From a virus: a stretch of 41,916 nt of DNA. This document shows positions 16,335 to 23,113 of the stretch, piece after piece. The DNA lies in the IMG/VR virus record IMGVR_UViG_3300032087_003790, positions 1-41,916 of that record. One strand, written 5' to 3'. A program made the position numbers and the translations under genes. Under the pieces are notes generated by a model, which saw only the letters and a list, made by a program, of their open reading frames with translations, was not told where the DNA came from and did not search any database. Each line of letters opens with the position of its first letter. The stretch's first letter is position 1.

Positions 16335-17944
16335 GTATAGCAATAACAGAAGAAGAGTTCAATAAATGGTATCCTAAGCATAGCTATGTGTGGGAGCTTC
16401 TTAATACAAAGCCTAAAAACGCTGAAGACTTAATTAAGAACTACTTGCCTTCGAAACTATGGCGACTTAATAACCTTTACTATATCATCGATAAATATGG
16501 TGAACCTTGCTTGTTCAAGATGAACAGAGCGCAGTTCTTTGTTTATAGCCACCTTTTTAGGCATCCTCGTCTTATAATCCTGAAATCTCGCCAACAAGGC
16601 ATCTCCACACTGTTTCTTGTGTCCTATAGCGACGACGCGATATTCTTGCCGAACCTAAACTGCGGATTAATGGCTCAAGATAAAGAAGCCGCGTCACTAC
16701 TGTTAGAGCGAACTAAATACTTATGGGATAAGCTAGATGCAGACGTTAAAAGCTTTTTAGATAGAAAATTAGTTAAGGATAATACAAGTGAGCTGGCTTT
16801 CAATAATAATAGTAGTTTGTTCATTCGAACGTCATTTAGATCAGCAACATTACACCGATTGCACATATCAGAACTGGGCAAGATCGCTAACAAGTATCCA
16901 GACAGAGCTAAAGAAACCAAAACAGGCACATTGCAGGCGCTTGGTGCGGGCAATATTGGAGCGGTGGAAAGTACGGCTGAGGGTGCTAATATGTTCAAGA
17001 CTATGTGGGATCAGGCGGTGGCACATTCCAACAAAGCTAATCTTGCAACGAAGGACTTCCTGCCTGTATTTCTTCCGTGGCTTGATGATCCAGACTGTGC
17101 TGAGTTTGAACCGCAGGAGATACACCAAGCAGCTAAGGACTACTTCACTAAACTAGAAGGCGAGATAGGCCGTAAGCTGACTTCGGAGCAAAAGAATTTC
17201 TGGATTATGCAAGAACGTGAACTTGAAGGAGATATCCACCAAGAATACCCTGCAACTCCTGAAGAAGCCTTTGCTGCAGCTAAAGACGGCACATATTGGG
17301 CTAAGAAGTATTTAGAATGGGTTATTAGGCGCGGCCGAAGGACTGTAGGGCTTTATGATAGAAATTTGCCTGTGTATTGTGTAATGGACCTGGGTCGTAA
17401 CGACTACACTGTATTAACCTTCTTTCAAGTGTTCAAGACGTCTATCAGAATTATACATGAATATTATAACTCAGGCGAAGGGTTGAAGCATTATGCAGAG
17501 AAACTAAAGGAACTAAAGAAAGAGCGAGCATGGGATCTAGTTGAGATTGGACTGCCTCACGATGCTTTGGTAGTGGATCTAAGTGAAGAACACGGTAGGA
17601 CAAGACAGCAGATACTGCACGATTATGGCATAAATAATACAATCGTTTTGGATAAGCAAGGAGTTTCAACTGGCGTGGAGCTTGTTCGAGAAGCTATGCC
17701 ACATGTGTATATAGAAGAAACTTGCGTATATCTAGATTTATGTTTCATGAACTATACTAAAAAATGGAATAAGGAACTAGAAGTTTGGAACAGCGAACCT
17801 AAGCGTAATGAATATGCTCACGGCGCTGATACTATCAGGTATATGGTTCAATACTGCCACCAACATCTAGGGTTAGTGTTTAAATCCTCGGAAGTTGGGA
17901 AGAAGGCTGAACAGCGTTCGGTGTTTAACGGCGTAGCACTTTGA
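16331..17944 (+). CDS. terL: Terminase large subunit
   Basis: 537 aa, full length for the family. N-terminal ATPase: a Walker A-like loop in LIILKSRQQGISTLFLV (residues ~81-97; KSRQQGIST replaces the classic GKS/T form, as in many TerL) and an acidic pair in the LHRLHISELGKI segment (Walker B region). The C-terminal RNase H-fold nuclease has metal-binding Asp in YCVMDLGRNDYTVLTF (near residue 352), a middle acidic site in HDALVVDLSEEHGR, and a final Asp in NEYAHGADTIRYMV. It powers DNA translocation through the portal and cuts the concatemer. The terminase genes are on the opposite strand to capsid and portal. Confidence 0.92.
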   Translation: MSIAITEEEFNKWYPKHSYVWELLNTKPKNAEDLIKNYLPSKLWRLNNLYYIIDKYGEPCLFKMNRAQFFVYSHLFRHPRLIILKSRQQGISTLFLVSYSDDAIFLPNLNCGLMAQDKEAASLLLERTKYLWDKLDADVKSFLDRKLVKDNTSELAFNNNSSLFIRTSFRSATLHRLHISELGKIANKYPDRAKETKTGTLQALGAGNIGAVESTAEGANMFKTMWDQAVAHSNKANLATKDFLPVFLPWLDDPDCAEFEPQEIHQAAKDYFTKLEGEIGRKLTSEQKNFWIMQERELEGDIHQEYPATPEEAFAAAKDGTYWAKKYLEWVIRRGRRTVGLYDRNLPVYCVMDLGRNDYTVLTFFQVFKTSIRIIHEYYNSGEGLKHYAEKLKELKKERAWDLVEIGLPHDALVVDLSEEHGRTRQQILHDYGINNTIVLDKQGVSTGVELVREAMPHVYIEETCVYLDLCFMNYTKKWNKELEVWNSEPKRNEYAHGADTIRYMVQYCHQHLGLVFKSSEVGKKAEQRSVFNGVAL

Positions 17945-17983
17945 GATATTTTAGGAGACGTTTTTAATAAATTTAATACAACA

Positions 17984-18111
17984 TTAACTTAATAAATTTA
18001 ATAATACTAAAGCAAAATAAATCCACGAAGCCAATTTCGTAAAATTAACTTAATAAATTTAATAATACTAAAGCAAAATAAATCCACGAAGCCAATTTCG
18101 TAAAATTAACT
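17984..18111 (+). repeat. Two perfect tandem copies of a 61-bp repeat
   Basis: Units 17984-18044 and 18045-18105 are identical, and six bases of a third unit follow. Each contains a small inverted repeat ACGAA-GCCAAT-TTCGT and an AT-rich half. The repeat follows the terminase gene in non-coding DNA. Perfect identity suggests recent duplication or concerted maintenance. Confidence 0.95.
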
Positions 18112-18149
18112 CTTAAGCCAAACCTCCCTAGGGCCTAAAAATTCCAAAA

Positions 18150-18179
18150 AGTTATAAGAATCTTACTTTTTATTCTTAT
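18150..18179 (+). promoter_or_regulatory. AGTTATAAGAA motif inside an inverted repeat
   Basis: AGTTATAAGAA (18150-18160) is the first of four exact copies in the window. It overlaps a perfect 8-bp inverted repeat, ATAAGAAT (18154-18161) and ATTCTTAT (18172-18179), with a 10-nt loop. No gene begins at the distance typical of the other copies, so it may belong to the origin or control region. Confidence 0.5.
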
Positions 18180-18200
18180 TCTTTTTAGTTATAAAAACAT

Positions 18201-18323
18201 CAATTCTTATTCTTATAGCCAAATGACATATTAAATTCAATTCTTATTCTTATAGCCAAATGACATATTAAATTCAATTCTTATTCTTATAGCCAAATGA
18301 CATATTAAATTCAATTCTTATAG
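18201..18323 (+). repeat. Three perfect tandem copies of a 37-bp repeat plus a shortened fourth
   Basis: Units 18201-18237, 18238-18274 and 18275-18311 are identical. A truncated copy (CAATTCTTATAG) runs from 18312 to 18323. Each unit carries TTCTTATTCTTATAG, the reverse of the TATAAGAA core found in the AGTTATAAGAA motif nearby. No spacers separate the units. Iteron-like arrays in AT-rich non-coding DNA are typical of origins or regulator-binding regions. Confidence 0.95.
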
Positions 18324-18500
18324 ACTAGTAAATAAACAATATATTTATTTTGTTAACAACTATTGTATAAATATTAATATAAAGTAAGTTATAAGAATTA
18401 ATTTTATTATAGTAAATTGATATTTTACAATTTCAACTTTTATATTATAATTAAAATATAAGTTAATTAAATATAAACTTACTTTTGAGAGAGAAATAAT
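18313..18500 (+). promoter_or_regulatory. AT-rich control region with a copy of the early promoter module
   Basis: AGTTATAAGAA lies at 18387-18397 and TATAAT at 18446-18451 (59 bp later). The ATG of the small gene at 18501 is 55 bp after the -10. A GAGAGAG ribosome site precedes it. The DNA is nearly all A/T and should melt easily. The spacing matches the modules before 20393, 33023 and 33631. Confidence 0.55.
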
Positions 18501-18572
18501 ATGATTTATGTTATATACGGTTTATGTATTATTTCTGGTCTTACTATATCAAAGGCGTTTAAACTAATATAG
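18501..18572 (+). CDS. Very small hydrophobic peptide
   Basis: 23 aa: MIYVIYGLCIISGLTISKAF then KLI. It is almost all hydrophobic, so a single membrane segment is likely. A GAGAGAG ribosome site lies about 8 bp upstream. The next gene begins 6 bp after its stop with its own AGAGG site. It may be a real membrane microprotein or a leader peptide; the promoter module and ribosome site favour translation. Confidence 0.45.
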   Translation: MIYVIYGLCIISGLTISKAFKLI

Positions 18573-18578
18573 AGGAAT

Positions 18579-18794
18579 ATGATTATGTTATTAAAGATTA
18601 AACTAGTTATGCTTGATGCAGATGATGCTGACTTATTTGAAGAAACTTATGGCGAATGTTTTGAAGTGAATAGAAGTGGTCGATTTATAACAGCGTATAT
18701 AAATGCTGAAGCCTTTGCTGAGCATTATCAAATCATTCTATCTGATATGCAAGAAGTTTATGGCATAGACAAATTCACTGTCGAATTGGTATAA
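18579..18794 (+). CDS. Small hypothetical protein
   Basis: 71 aa from ATG 18579 (a second ATG at 18585 is possible). It alternates strands and helices: LKIKLVMLDADDADLFEETY, RFITAYINAEAFAEHYQIIL, MQEVYGIDKFTVELV. The pattern suggests a small alpha/beta domain of beta-alpha-beta type, perhaps dimeric. AGAGG precedes the start by about 5 bp. It follows the 23-aa peptide in the same transcript and lies in the repeat-rich region, so it is probably expressed early. No family is recognised. Confidence 0.65.
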   Translation: MIMLLKIKLVMLDADDADLFEETYGECFEVNRSGRFITAYINAEAFAEHYQIILSDMQEVYGIDKFTVELV

Positions 18795-18853
18795 CTAACT
18801 GATATAAGTAGGCGAACTAACTGATATATGAGTCGGTTCGTCTACTTGTTAGT
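18794..18853 (+). other. Long bulged hairpin after the 71-aa gene
   Basis: ACTAAC (18794-18799) pairs with GTTAGT (18848-18853). AAGTAGGCGAAC (18806-18817) pairs with GTTCGTCTACTT (18836-18847) with one G-T. TGATAT is a 6-nt bulge and the loop has 18 nt. Inside the loop TAACTGATAT repeats the outer arm sequence, so an alternative pairing is possible. No T tract follows, so it is not a standard terminator. It begins at the stop codon of the gene. Confidence 0.6.
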
Positions 18854-18855
18854 AT

Positions 18856-19312
18856 AAATCCAAAAAATCCAAAGTATACTCTTCATATAATCTATATATC
18901 TTATAGACCTACTGGAACATTTTTAAGCTATATATAAATATAAGGAAACCGGGAGTTTGGATTTTTCGGATTTTTTAAACGTGGAGTATACGGTTCCTAA
19001 AGTATTGATTTTTATATGGAAATTGTGTATACATCTTATTCGGATCTTGTATGCCAGCGTAACCCTGCGTATACCTCTCTAACTTATTGATTCCGTTAAC
19101 AAAAATTTTGTAGAACTATAGTCGTATGTGTGTTTATACAGTATATCGTGCGTATGCCTGCGTCAGTTTTTTTTACACTTTGAAAACGAAGCCTGTTTTA
19201 ATATTCCGATTTGTCATAAGTACTTTCCTAATATAACCGAAAGTCATTTCATTTTTAATAAGTGCTATCGCTCAAATCTAAACATCGAATATACTTTGGA
19301 TTTTTTGGATTT
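18856..19312. repeat. 25-bp near-perfect inverted repeat enclosing 407 bp
   Basis: The left arm 18856-18880 (AAATCCAAAAAATCC plus AAAGTATACT) is the reverse complement of 19288-19312 at 24 of 25 positions. A partial third copy in the right-arm orientation lies at 18955-18976 (TTTGGATTTTTCGGATTTTTT), itself followed by GAGTATAC, so the GTATAC and AATCC blocks recur together. There is no transposase or open frame inside. Confidence 0.85.
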
Positions 19313-19385
19313 GGCCTAACAAATAGCACAAAGTGCATTTTGTCGCTAACAAATAACCCTTATTCTATTTTGTACTAACAAGTAA
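19311..19385 (+). repeat. Three degenerate ~30-bp direct repeats
   Basis: TAACAAATA occurs at 19317, TAACAAATA at 19347 and TAACAAGTA at 19376; the second and third are preceded by ATTTTGT. Period 30 then 29 bp. This is a degenerate iteron-like array just outside the right arm of the inverted repeat. Confidence 0.6.
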
Positions 19386-19647
19386 ATTCTCGGAACTATT
19401 TGCTATAAGTCTAAAAAAAATCCACACAGAATATAAAGTTTAGCTTTCAATCTCAAATTTAGGTCTCCATATTCGTCCATTATCAGATTTAATTTAGTTC
19501 CGAGTATAAACATCAGGGCCAAATTTTTAGCTCTCACAGGCCAAATATGGAGCTCTGAGCACGTCAATTCATAACTCCTTGATTTCTAAGATAAATTGTA
19601 TATAGCAATTAGTTACTTACTTTTAAGTTAAAATAACACAATAATAT

Positions 19648-19676
19648 TTTACTTTTAAATAAATTCAACCTAATAT
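19648..19676 (+). promoter_or_regulatory. Possible promoter for the small early gene cluster
   Basis: TTTACT (19648-19653), a 17-bp spacer and TAATAT (19671-19676) lie 48 bp before ATG 19724. The -35 equals that of the capsid promoter; the -10 matches consensus at 4 of 6. The match is weak but the spacing and location are right. Confidence 0.35.
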
Positions 19677-19723
19677 TAATAATAACAGAGCGAACAAATT
19701 AAGATAATTTAAGAGGACAACCA

Positions 19724-19939
19724 ATGTGTAACAACTCAATATTTACTAAAGAACAACGAGCGGACTTGCTTAATATACTTTTCGAATTTCGCATGGAAGA
19801 AATGACGACACAATGCATAGAAACTATTGTATTGCAAGGATACGATTGCAAAGGTTTAGAGAATTTTTCAGACGAAGAATTGTTGAGATTGAGTAAATTT
19901 TATGGCTTAGATCTAGATGAATTTTTTGAAAACAAATAA
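19724..19939 (+). CDS. Small acidic protein, paralogue 1 of a tandem pair
   Basis: 71 aa. It begins MCNNSIFTKEQRADLLNILF and contains GYDCKGLENFSDEELLRLSK (residues ~44-63), a short helical hairpin motif shared with the protein encoded directly downstream. AGAGGACA precedes the ATG. Acidic (many Asp/Glu), probably a small helical binding protein, possibly an inhibitor of host enzymes, but that is speculation. It leads the early cluster. Confidence 0.7.
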   Translation: MCNNSIFTKEQRADLLNILFEFRMEEMTTQCIETIVLQGYDCKGLENFSDEELLRLSKFYGLDLDEFFENK

Positions 19940-19949
19940 GGACAAACAA

Positions 19950-20159
19950 ATGTGCAATAATTCAATCTTCACTAAAGAGTATAGAGCCAATCTCATCAAC
20001 AACATTCTCGAAGCGCAATTAGAGAACATTGCAACTAATGTAGATCTAATGCAATTTGTAGAAGAGATATTGTTAGATGGATATGAGTGCAAAGGTTTGA
20101 ATAATCTCTCAGATAAAGAACTACTTAGATTAGGAACGCAACATGAAATACTTAAGTAA
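19950..20159 (+). CDS. Small acidic protein, paralogue 2 of a tandem pair
   Basis: 69 aa from ATG 19950, chosen because it aligns exactly with the N-terminus of paralogue 1 (MCNNSIFTKE) and follows an AAGGACA site. An in-frame upstream start at 19917 would overlap the first gene. GYECKGLNNLSDKELLRLGT matches the C-terminal motif of paralogue 1. The middle has an insertion-deletion difference. Clearly a gene duplication; function unknown. Confidence 0.7.
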   Translation: MCNNSIFTKEYRANLINNILEAQLENIATNVDLMQFVEEILLDGYECKGLNNLSDKELLRLGTQHEILK

Positions 20160-20298
20160 AGAATATTGTCTACATCGTATACAGAAAGAGCTTAGAACGT
20201 TTGCAATTCTACGTAAGCATAATTTAGATCATGCTGCACGTATAAAATTTGAGCAGATTCAAGGCTTAAGAGAAAGTTATAAGAGGCTATTTCCTTAG
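20143..20298 (+). CDS. Small basic protein
   Basis: 51 aa, starting MKYLSKEYCLHRIQKELRTF and ending GLRESYKRLFP. Basic and entirely helical (two helices separated by KHNLDHAARIK). It overlaps the end of the preceding gene by 17 bp in another frame. Its 3' end contains the AGTTATAAGAG copy of the early promoter motif (20275-20285). Small basic helices suggest nucleic-acid or protein binding, but no family is recognised. Confidence 0.5.
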   Translation: MKYLSKEYCLHRIQKELRTFAILRKHNLDHAARIKFEQIQGLRESYKRLFP

Positions 20299-20350
20299 TT
20301 CGAATTAATCTAAGAAGTTTGTATCTTTATTAGTTAGTTTGTTCTATAAT
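20275..20350 (+). promoter_or_regulatory. Early promoter module before the 145-aa gene
   Basis: AGTTATAAGAG (20275-20285; 10 of 11 bases) lies inside the preceding gene's end. TATAAT is at 20345-20350, 70 bp on, and ATG 20393 is 48 bp after that. The leader reads TTAAATCAAAC, as in the other modules. A TTGACA at 20368 is too close to the start codon to serve as its -35. Confidence 0.5.
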
Positions 20351-20392
20351 TTTTATTAAATCAAACATTGACATTAACATCGAGGTAATCTT

Positions 20393-20830
20393 ATGAAAAT
20401 CAAAAAGCAATTTCAACCTTTAATAGACCTGCTAAATCAGAATAAGCATGAGACTATTGAATCTTTAATGCCAGAAATCTTAAAGATAGCAGGTGCTAAA
20501 CAAGCATCAAAAACTTTCCTTAAAGACGATGAAGGTAATACAACCCATATTTTCTGCTATTATCATAAGAAGTGGGAGCCTATCTCTGTGGGCTACACAA
20601 CTCGACAGAAGTCTGCTTCTGGGTATAACACCATGTGTAAAGAGGGCCAGAGTCGCTGGACTAAACAACAACGGCAAGCTAAACTGGATCGCGATGAGCT
20701 AATGAGCGACTTTGCAATGGGTGCTGTTGAGGCTGAAGACTTGAAGGACGAGCTGAAAGCTATAGACGAGCGTAAAGCTAAAATAGTCCCACGCGAAGAC
20801 GGCATTGGCTATGACAACATTGAGGAGTAA
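20393..20830 (+). CDS. Unknown protein, paralogue of the 33023-33517 protein
   Basis: 145 aa. It has an N-terminal helix (MKIKKQFQPLIDLLNQNKHE), then a compact beta core (TTHIFCYYHKKWEPISVGYT), the motif KSASGYNTMCKEGQSRWTKQ (residues ~73-92) and a C-terminal charged helix (QRQAKLDRDELMSDFAMGAV onward). The same blocks in the same order occur in the 164-aa protein at 33023, including SASGYN, GQS-WTK-QR and an AI-x-R helix. Both copies are under the same promoter module; a role in early takeover or replication, perhaps nucleic-acid binding, is inferred. No known family is recognised. Confidence 0.7.
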   Translation: MKIKKQFQPLIDLLNQNKHETIESLMPEILKIAGAKQASKTFLKDDEGNTTHIFCYYHKKWEPISVGYTTRQKSASGYNTMCKEGQSRWTKQQRQAKLDRDELMSDFAMGAVEAEDLKDELKAIDERKAKIVPREDGIGYDNIEE

Positions 20831-20833
20831 CTA

Positions 20834-21490
20834 GTGAAAGATTATATGAACAGAGAGCTTTGTCCTATAACTCTTATACCTTTAGAGAATAAAGCAGACT
20901 TTAAAGGCAAGTCGGTATTAGGCGAGCACAAAGACCCCTTGCCCGAACGTCCTTTAGATCCTGTTAACAGCTCTGAAGACTATGAGAGATATAGGCAGAA
21001 GTTATTAACACCTATAGAAACGAGTTGGGAGCGGATTTTGAGCAAATCAAAGCTAAACACATGGCAGAAGTGTTTAGCAACTATAGAAGTAGATTGGGAA
21101 GCAATACCTCAGGATTATGACATATCTCGTAAGTCAAGTAAGGCGATGAGGCCCGACGAGTTACTAGGAGACTTTAACTCTTTAGGTTTGCCTTATGCAA
21201 CTAATCCGTTTATGGAACTAAAAGACTTTCGCAGCGGACGCGCACTAGACAATTTTGGGACTCGTTTTTATTGTCTTAAATGTTATTTAAAATTGGCTAA
21301 AAATTCTGTGCCCGACGAGTTTATTATTACTCGTAATTCTCAAGGAGATGTGCATATCGTAATTTCAACTCTGAATACTATAAAGCAGTTAATAGAAGCC
21401 ATACAGTCTGAGTACGGCAATTGGATTAGTTACGTTATTGATACTAGAGTTGAAGATAAGCCGGCATTAATTATTACTATATTAGATTAA
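20834..21490 (+). CDS. Hypothetical early protein
   Basis: 218 aa using GTG at 20834, preceded by GAGGAG about 5 bp upstream; ATG at 20846 is the alternative. Charged N-terminal half with KDPLPERPLDPVNSSEDYER and a mid-region SWERILSKSKLNTWQKCLAT; the C-terminal half has a compact alpha/beta look (FYCLKCYLKLAKNSVPDEFI; VIDTRVEDKPALIITILD). I recognise no motif. It follows the paralogue gene by 3 bp in the same operon. Confidence 0.65.
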   Translation: MKDYMNRELCPITLIPLENKADFKGKSVLGEHKDPLPERPLDPVNSSEDYERYRQKLLTPIETSWERILSKSKLNTWQKCLATIEVDWEAIPQDYDISRKSSKAMRPDELLGDFNSLGLPYATNPFMELKDFRSGRALDNFGTRFYCLKCYLKLAKNSVPDEFIITRNSQGDVHIVISTLNTIKQLIEAIQSEYGNWISYVIDTRVEDKPALIITILD

Positions 21491-21500
21491 GGAATAAATT

Positions 21501-22181
21501 ATGAAATCATACGTTATTAGAAAGGAATCAAACTTATTAAACATTAGGCAGTATGCTCATATAGCACCTAAAGTCGGGAGTATAGGCCCTCAAAGCTATA
21601 AGACTTTAGTTGAGGCTTTGCGATGGGCTACTGGTAATAACTTATATTTATGCAAACCTAATGGAGTAATGGACTTTGATGGTAATAAGTTAGCTTCAAA
21701 AGAGTTACTTTACCTTATTAAAGTTGATATGCAACCGATTTATAAGTCTGTATGTTATTGGTGTGCTCGACAAGTTATTACTCTATTGAAACCTAAAGTA
21801 ACTAAAGAAGACTATGCTGTAATTTTGTCTTTTGTTTTAGAGAATCGCAAGATACTACCTAAGCCGATTAAAGACAAATTACAGCAACTGGCTTCTAGTC
21901 CTGCTGGGTATGGTTATGCCGCGAAATTAGTTAAGACTATTCAATGGCTACCTAATACCCATATACAAGCTTGGACTGCTTTAGACTTATATGCAACTGT
22001 AGTTGCCTGGCAAGCAGCTCAGAAAGCTAATAAAGAGAATTGGTCTCAAACTTGGTCCCAAGTGTGGGCAATATATAGACGGTATAGCTTTAATCAAGCT
22101 GAACAGTTTATCGAGCAAGAAGTATTAAACGTTCTTAATCAGAGGAGAGAAATAAATGCGACGAGTAACGAGAGTAAATAG
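21501..22181 (+). CDS. Hypothetical early protein
   Basis: 226 aa. Helical throughout, with LLNIRQYAHIAPKVG near the start and Trp-rich segments in the C-terminal half (VKTIQWLPNTHIQAW; ENWSQTWSQVWAIYRRYSF). No motif is recognised. Basic overall. Its end overlaps the TetR-like gene by 26 bp in another frame, so that gene's ribosome site (AGGAGAG) lies within this coding region. Confidence 0.65.
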   Translation: MKSYVIRKESNLLNIRQYAHIAPKVGSIGPQSYKTLVEALRWATGNNLYLCKPNGVMDFDGNKLASKELLYLIKVDMQPIYKSVCYWCARQVITLLKPKVTKEDYAVILSFVLENRKILPKPIKDKLQQLASSPAGYGYAAKLVKTIQWLPNTHIQAWTALDLYATVVAWQAAQKANKENWSQTWSQVWAIYRRYSFNQAEQFIEQEVLNVLNQRREINATSNESK

Positions 22182-22506
22182 TAACAATCGACTTAATGCG
22201 TTGTTAGATACAGGCATAAACATTATTGCTAAAGAGGGTATTAGAGCGATAACCCATAGGACATTAGCGTATCGATGTGGCTTTCCTTTGTCATCAACTA
22301 CGTATTACTTTGATGATATAAAGGATCTACAAGCTAATTGTTTAATTAGGTTTATTGAATTAACTCAAGATATTAACAACGATGAAAACAACTCTTTATT
22401 AGCATCTTTAAATGGCACAGAGTACATGCGGTTAGAGCATTATGTTCATACAGAGCGCAAATTGTTACCTTTATTAGACCAATATTTTAAGGAGAATTTA
22501 GATTGA
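22156..22506 (+). CDS. TetR-like transcriptional regulator, short form
   Basis: 116 aa. Residues ~12-58 fit a TetR N-terminal DNA-binding domain: a first helix NALLDTGINIIAKEGIRAIT, then the helix-turn-helix THRTLAYRCGFPLSSTTYYF (residues ~33-52) and the typical DDIKDLQANCLIRFIE tail. Classic TetR proteins have ~190-200 aa; here the ligand-binding region is cut to about 50 residues (EHYVHTERKLLPLLDQYFKE), so it may be a dimerising repressor without ligand response. AGGAGAG precedes ATG 22156. TetR regulators are rare in virulent phages. Targets could be the early modules or host genes. Confidence 0.75.
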   Translation: MRRVTRVNSNNRLNALLDTGINIIAKEGIRAITHRTLAYRCGFPLSSTTYYFDDIKDLQANCLIRFIELTQDINNDENNSLLASLNGTEYMRLEHYVHTERKLLPLLDQYFKENLD

Positions 22507-22841
22507 GCATTCAAGAGATATTTGAGAAAGTTAGAGAGCACTTGCTTACTCAAGGTGAAGCAGCTGTGTCTAGCGATAATAGCTGTATGTATAAAATGCA
22601 TTCCGGGCTTCAGTGTGCAGTAGGTTGTTTAATATCAGATGAAGCCTACAGCGAGAAACTAGAAGGTAAGATGGTAGAAATGGAACTCGTTCAAGAAGCT
22701 TTGAGCAAATCAGGAATTGAGCTATCTAATGATGTTATACATATGCTTGCAGATTTGCAGTGTATGCATGATGACGAAGAGGTCGAAACTTGGCCTAAAC
22801 ATTTAGATGAAATTGGAAAACTATACGGAGCGATAGAATGA
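22503..22841 (+). CDS. Conserved phage protein with CAVGCLI motif
   Basis: 112 aa, TTG start at 22503 fixed by an AAGGAG 9 bp upstream and by overlap with the TetR-like stop (TTGA). The segment KMHSGLQCAVGCLISDEAYS (residues ~31-50) resembles a motif (CAVGCLIPDE-like) in many short phage proteins of unknown function. The rest is acidic and helical (ELVQEALSKSGIELSNDVIH; LADLQCMHDDEEVETWPKHL). Function unknown. Confidence 0.75.
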   Translation: MSIQEIFEKVREHLLTQGEAAVSSDNSCMYKMHSGLQCAVGCLISDEAYSEKLEGKMVEMELVQEALSKSGIELSNDVIHMLADLQCMHDDEEVETWPKHLDEIGKLYGAIE

Positions 22842-23113
22842 CATATAAACTATATTGTACAGATTTAGAAGGTCTAGCTAAAAACGGCAAAGCAACTCAC
22901 TTTGATATTACTGATGTTGATATGCGCGGTCATTGGATCTATATTAGAGACATAGATCCAAGTGAGATAGAGTTAACTAAAGAGCATCAAGAAGCCGCTT
23001 TACACTTAATGTTGTCGAAGTATAACGACAGAGAAGCGGAGTTAATGGGCAAACTTGCAGAAGTACGGCAAGCGAAGAAAGAGCTCTTAGCTATAGAGTA
23101 TAAGGAGGAATGA
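22838..23113 (+). CDS. Hypothetical early protein
   Basis: 91 aa. Starts MTYKLYCTDLEGLAKNGKAT with an alpha/beta N-terminal half (WIYIRDIDPSEIELTKEHQE) and a C-terminal helical coiled-coil tail (REAELMGKLAEVRQAKKELL). Its start overlaps the previous stop by 4 bp (ATGA). No family is recognised. Confidence 0.6.
   Translation: MTYKLYCTDLEGLAKNGKATHFDITDVDMRGHWIYIRDIDPSEIELTKEHQEAALHLMLSKYNDREAELMGKLAEVRQAKKELLAIEYKEE

Larger units (their letters stand above)
18795..19723. other. 929-bp non-coding region
   Basis: No convincing gene on either strand. It holds the bulged hairpin (18794-18853), a 25-bp inverted repeat spanning 18856-19312, several GTATAC palindromes (near 18875, 18988, 19026 and 19067), three copies of TAACAAATA spaced ~30 bp, and a degenerate 22-bp direct repeat (GGCCAAAT...AGCTCT at 19517 and 19539). 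The last 100 bp are AT-rich and lead into the next gene's promoter. Density of repeats without coding potential suggests replication origin, packaging or control functions, or an untranslated RNA. Confidence 0.7.

Noticed and set aside
16788-17156. 122-codon alternative frame inside the large terminase gene
   Set aside because: Fully contained in a gene with intact motifs; no initiation signal.
18201-18323. 37-bp repeats of CRISPR-like length
   Set aside because: Units are directly abutting with no spacers, and no cas genes are present; the Cas4-like exonuclease belongs to the phage recombination set.
18856-19312. Insertion sequence bounded by the inverted repeat
   Set aside because: No transposase frame and no target-site duplication visible at the borders.
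19128-19319. 63-codon open frame in the non-coding region
   Set aside because: No ribosome site, Cys/Phe-rich composition unlike any neighbour, and it runs through the right arm of the inverted repeat.
17945-19723. tRNA genes
   Set aside because: I looked for T-loop (GTTCRA) and acceptor pairing in all non-coding stretches; the GTTCG at 18836 is part of a simple hairpin without cloverleaf context.
20368-20373. Perfect TTGACA as a promoter -35
   Set aside because: A -10 at normal spacing would overlap the start codon at 20393; the upstream TATAAT at 20345 is more credible.
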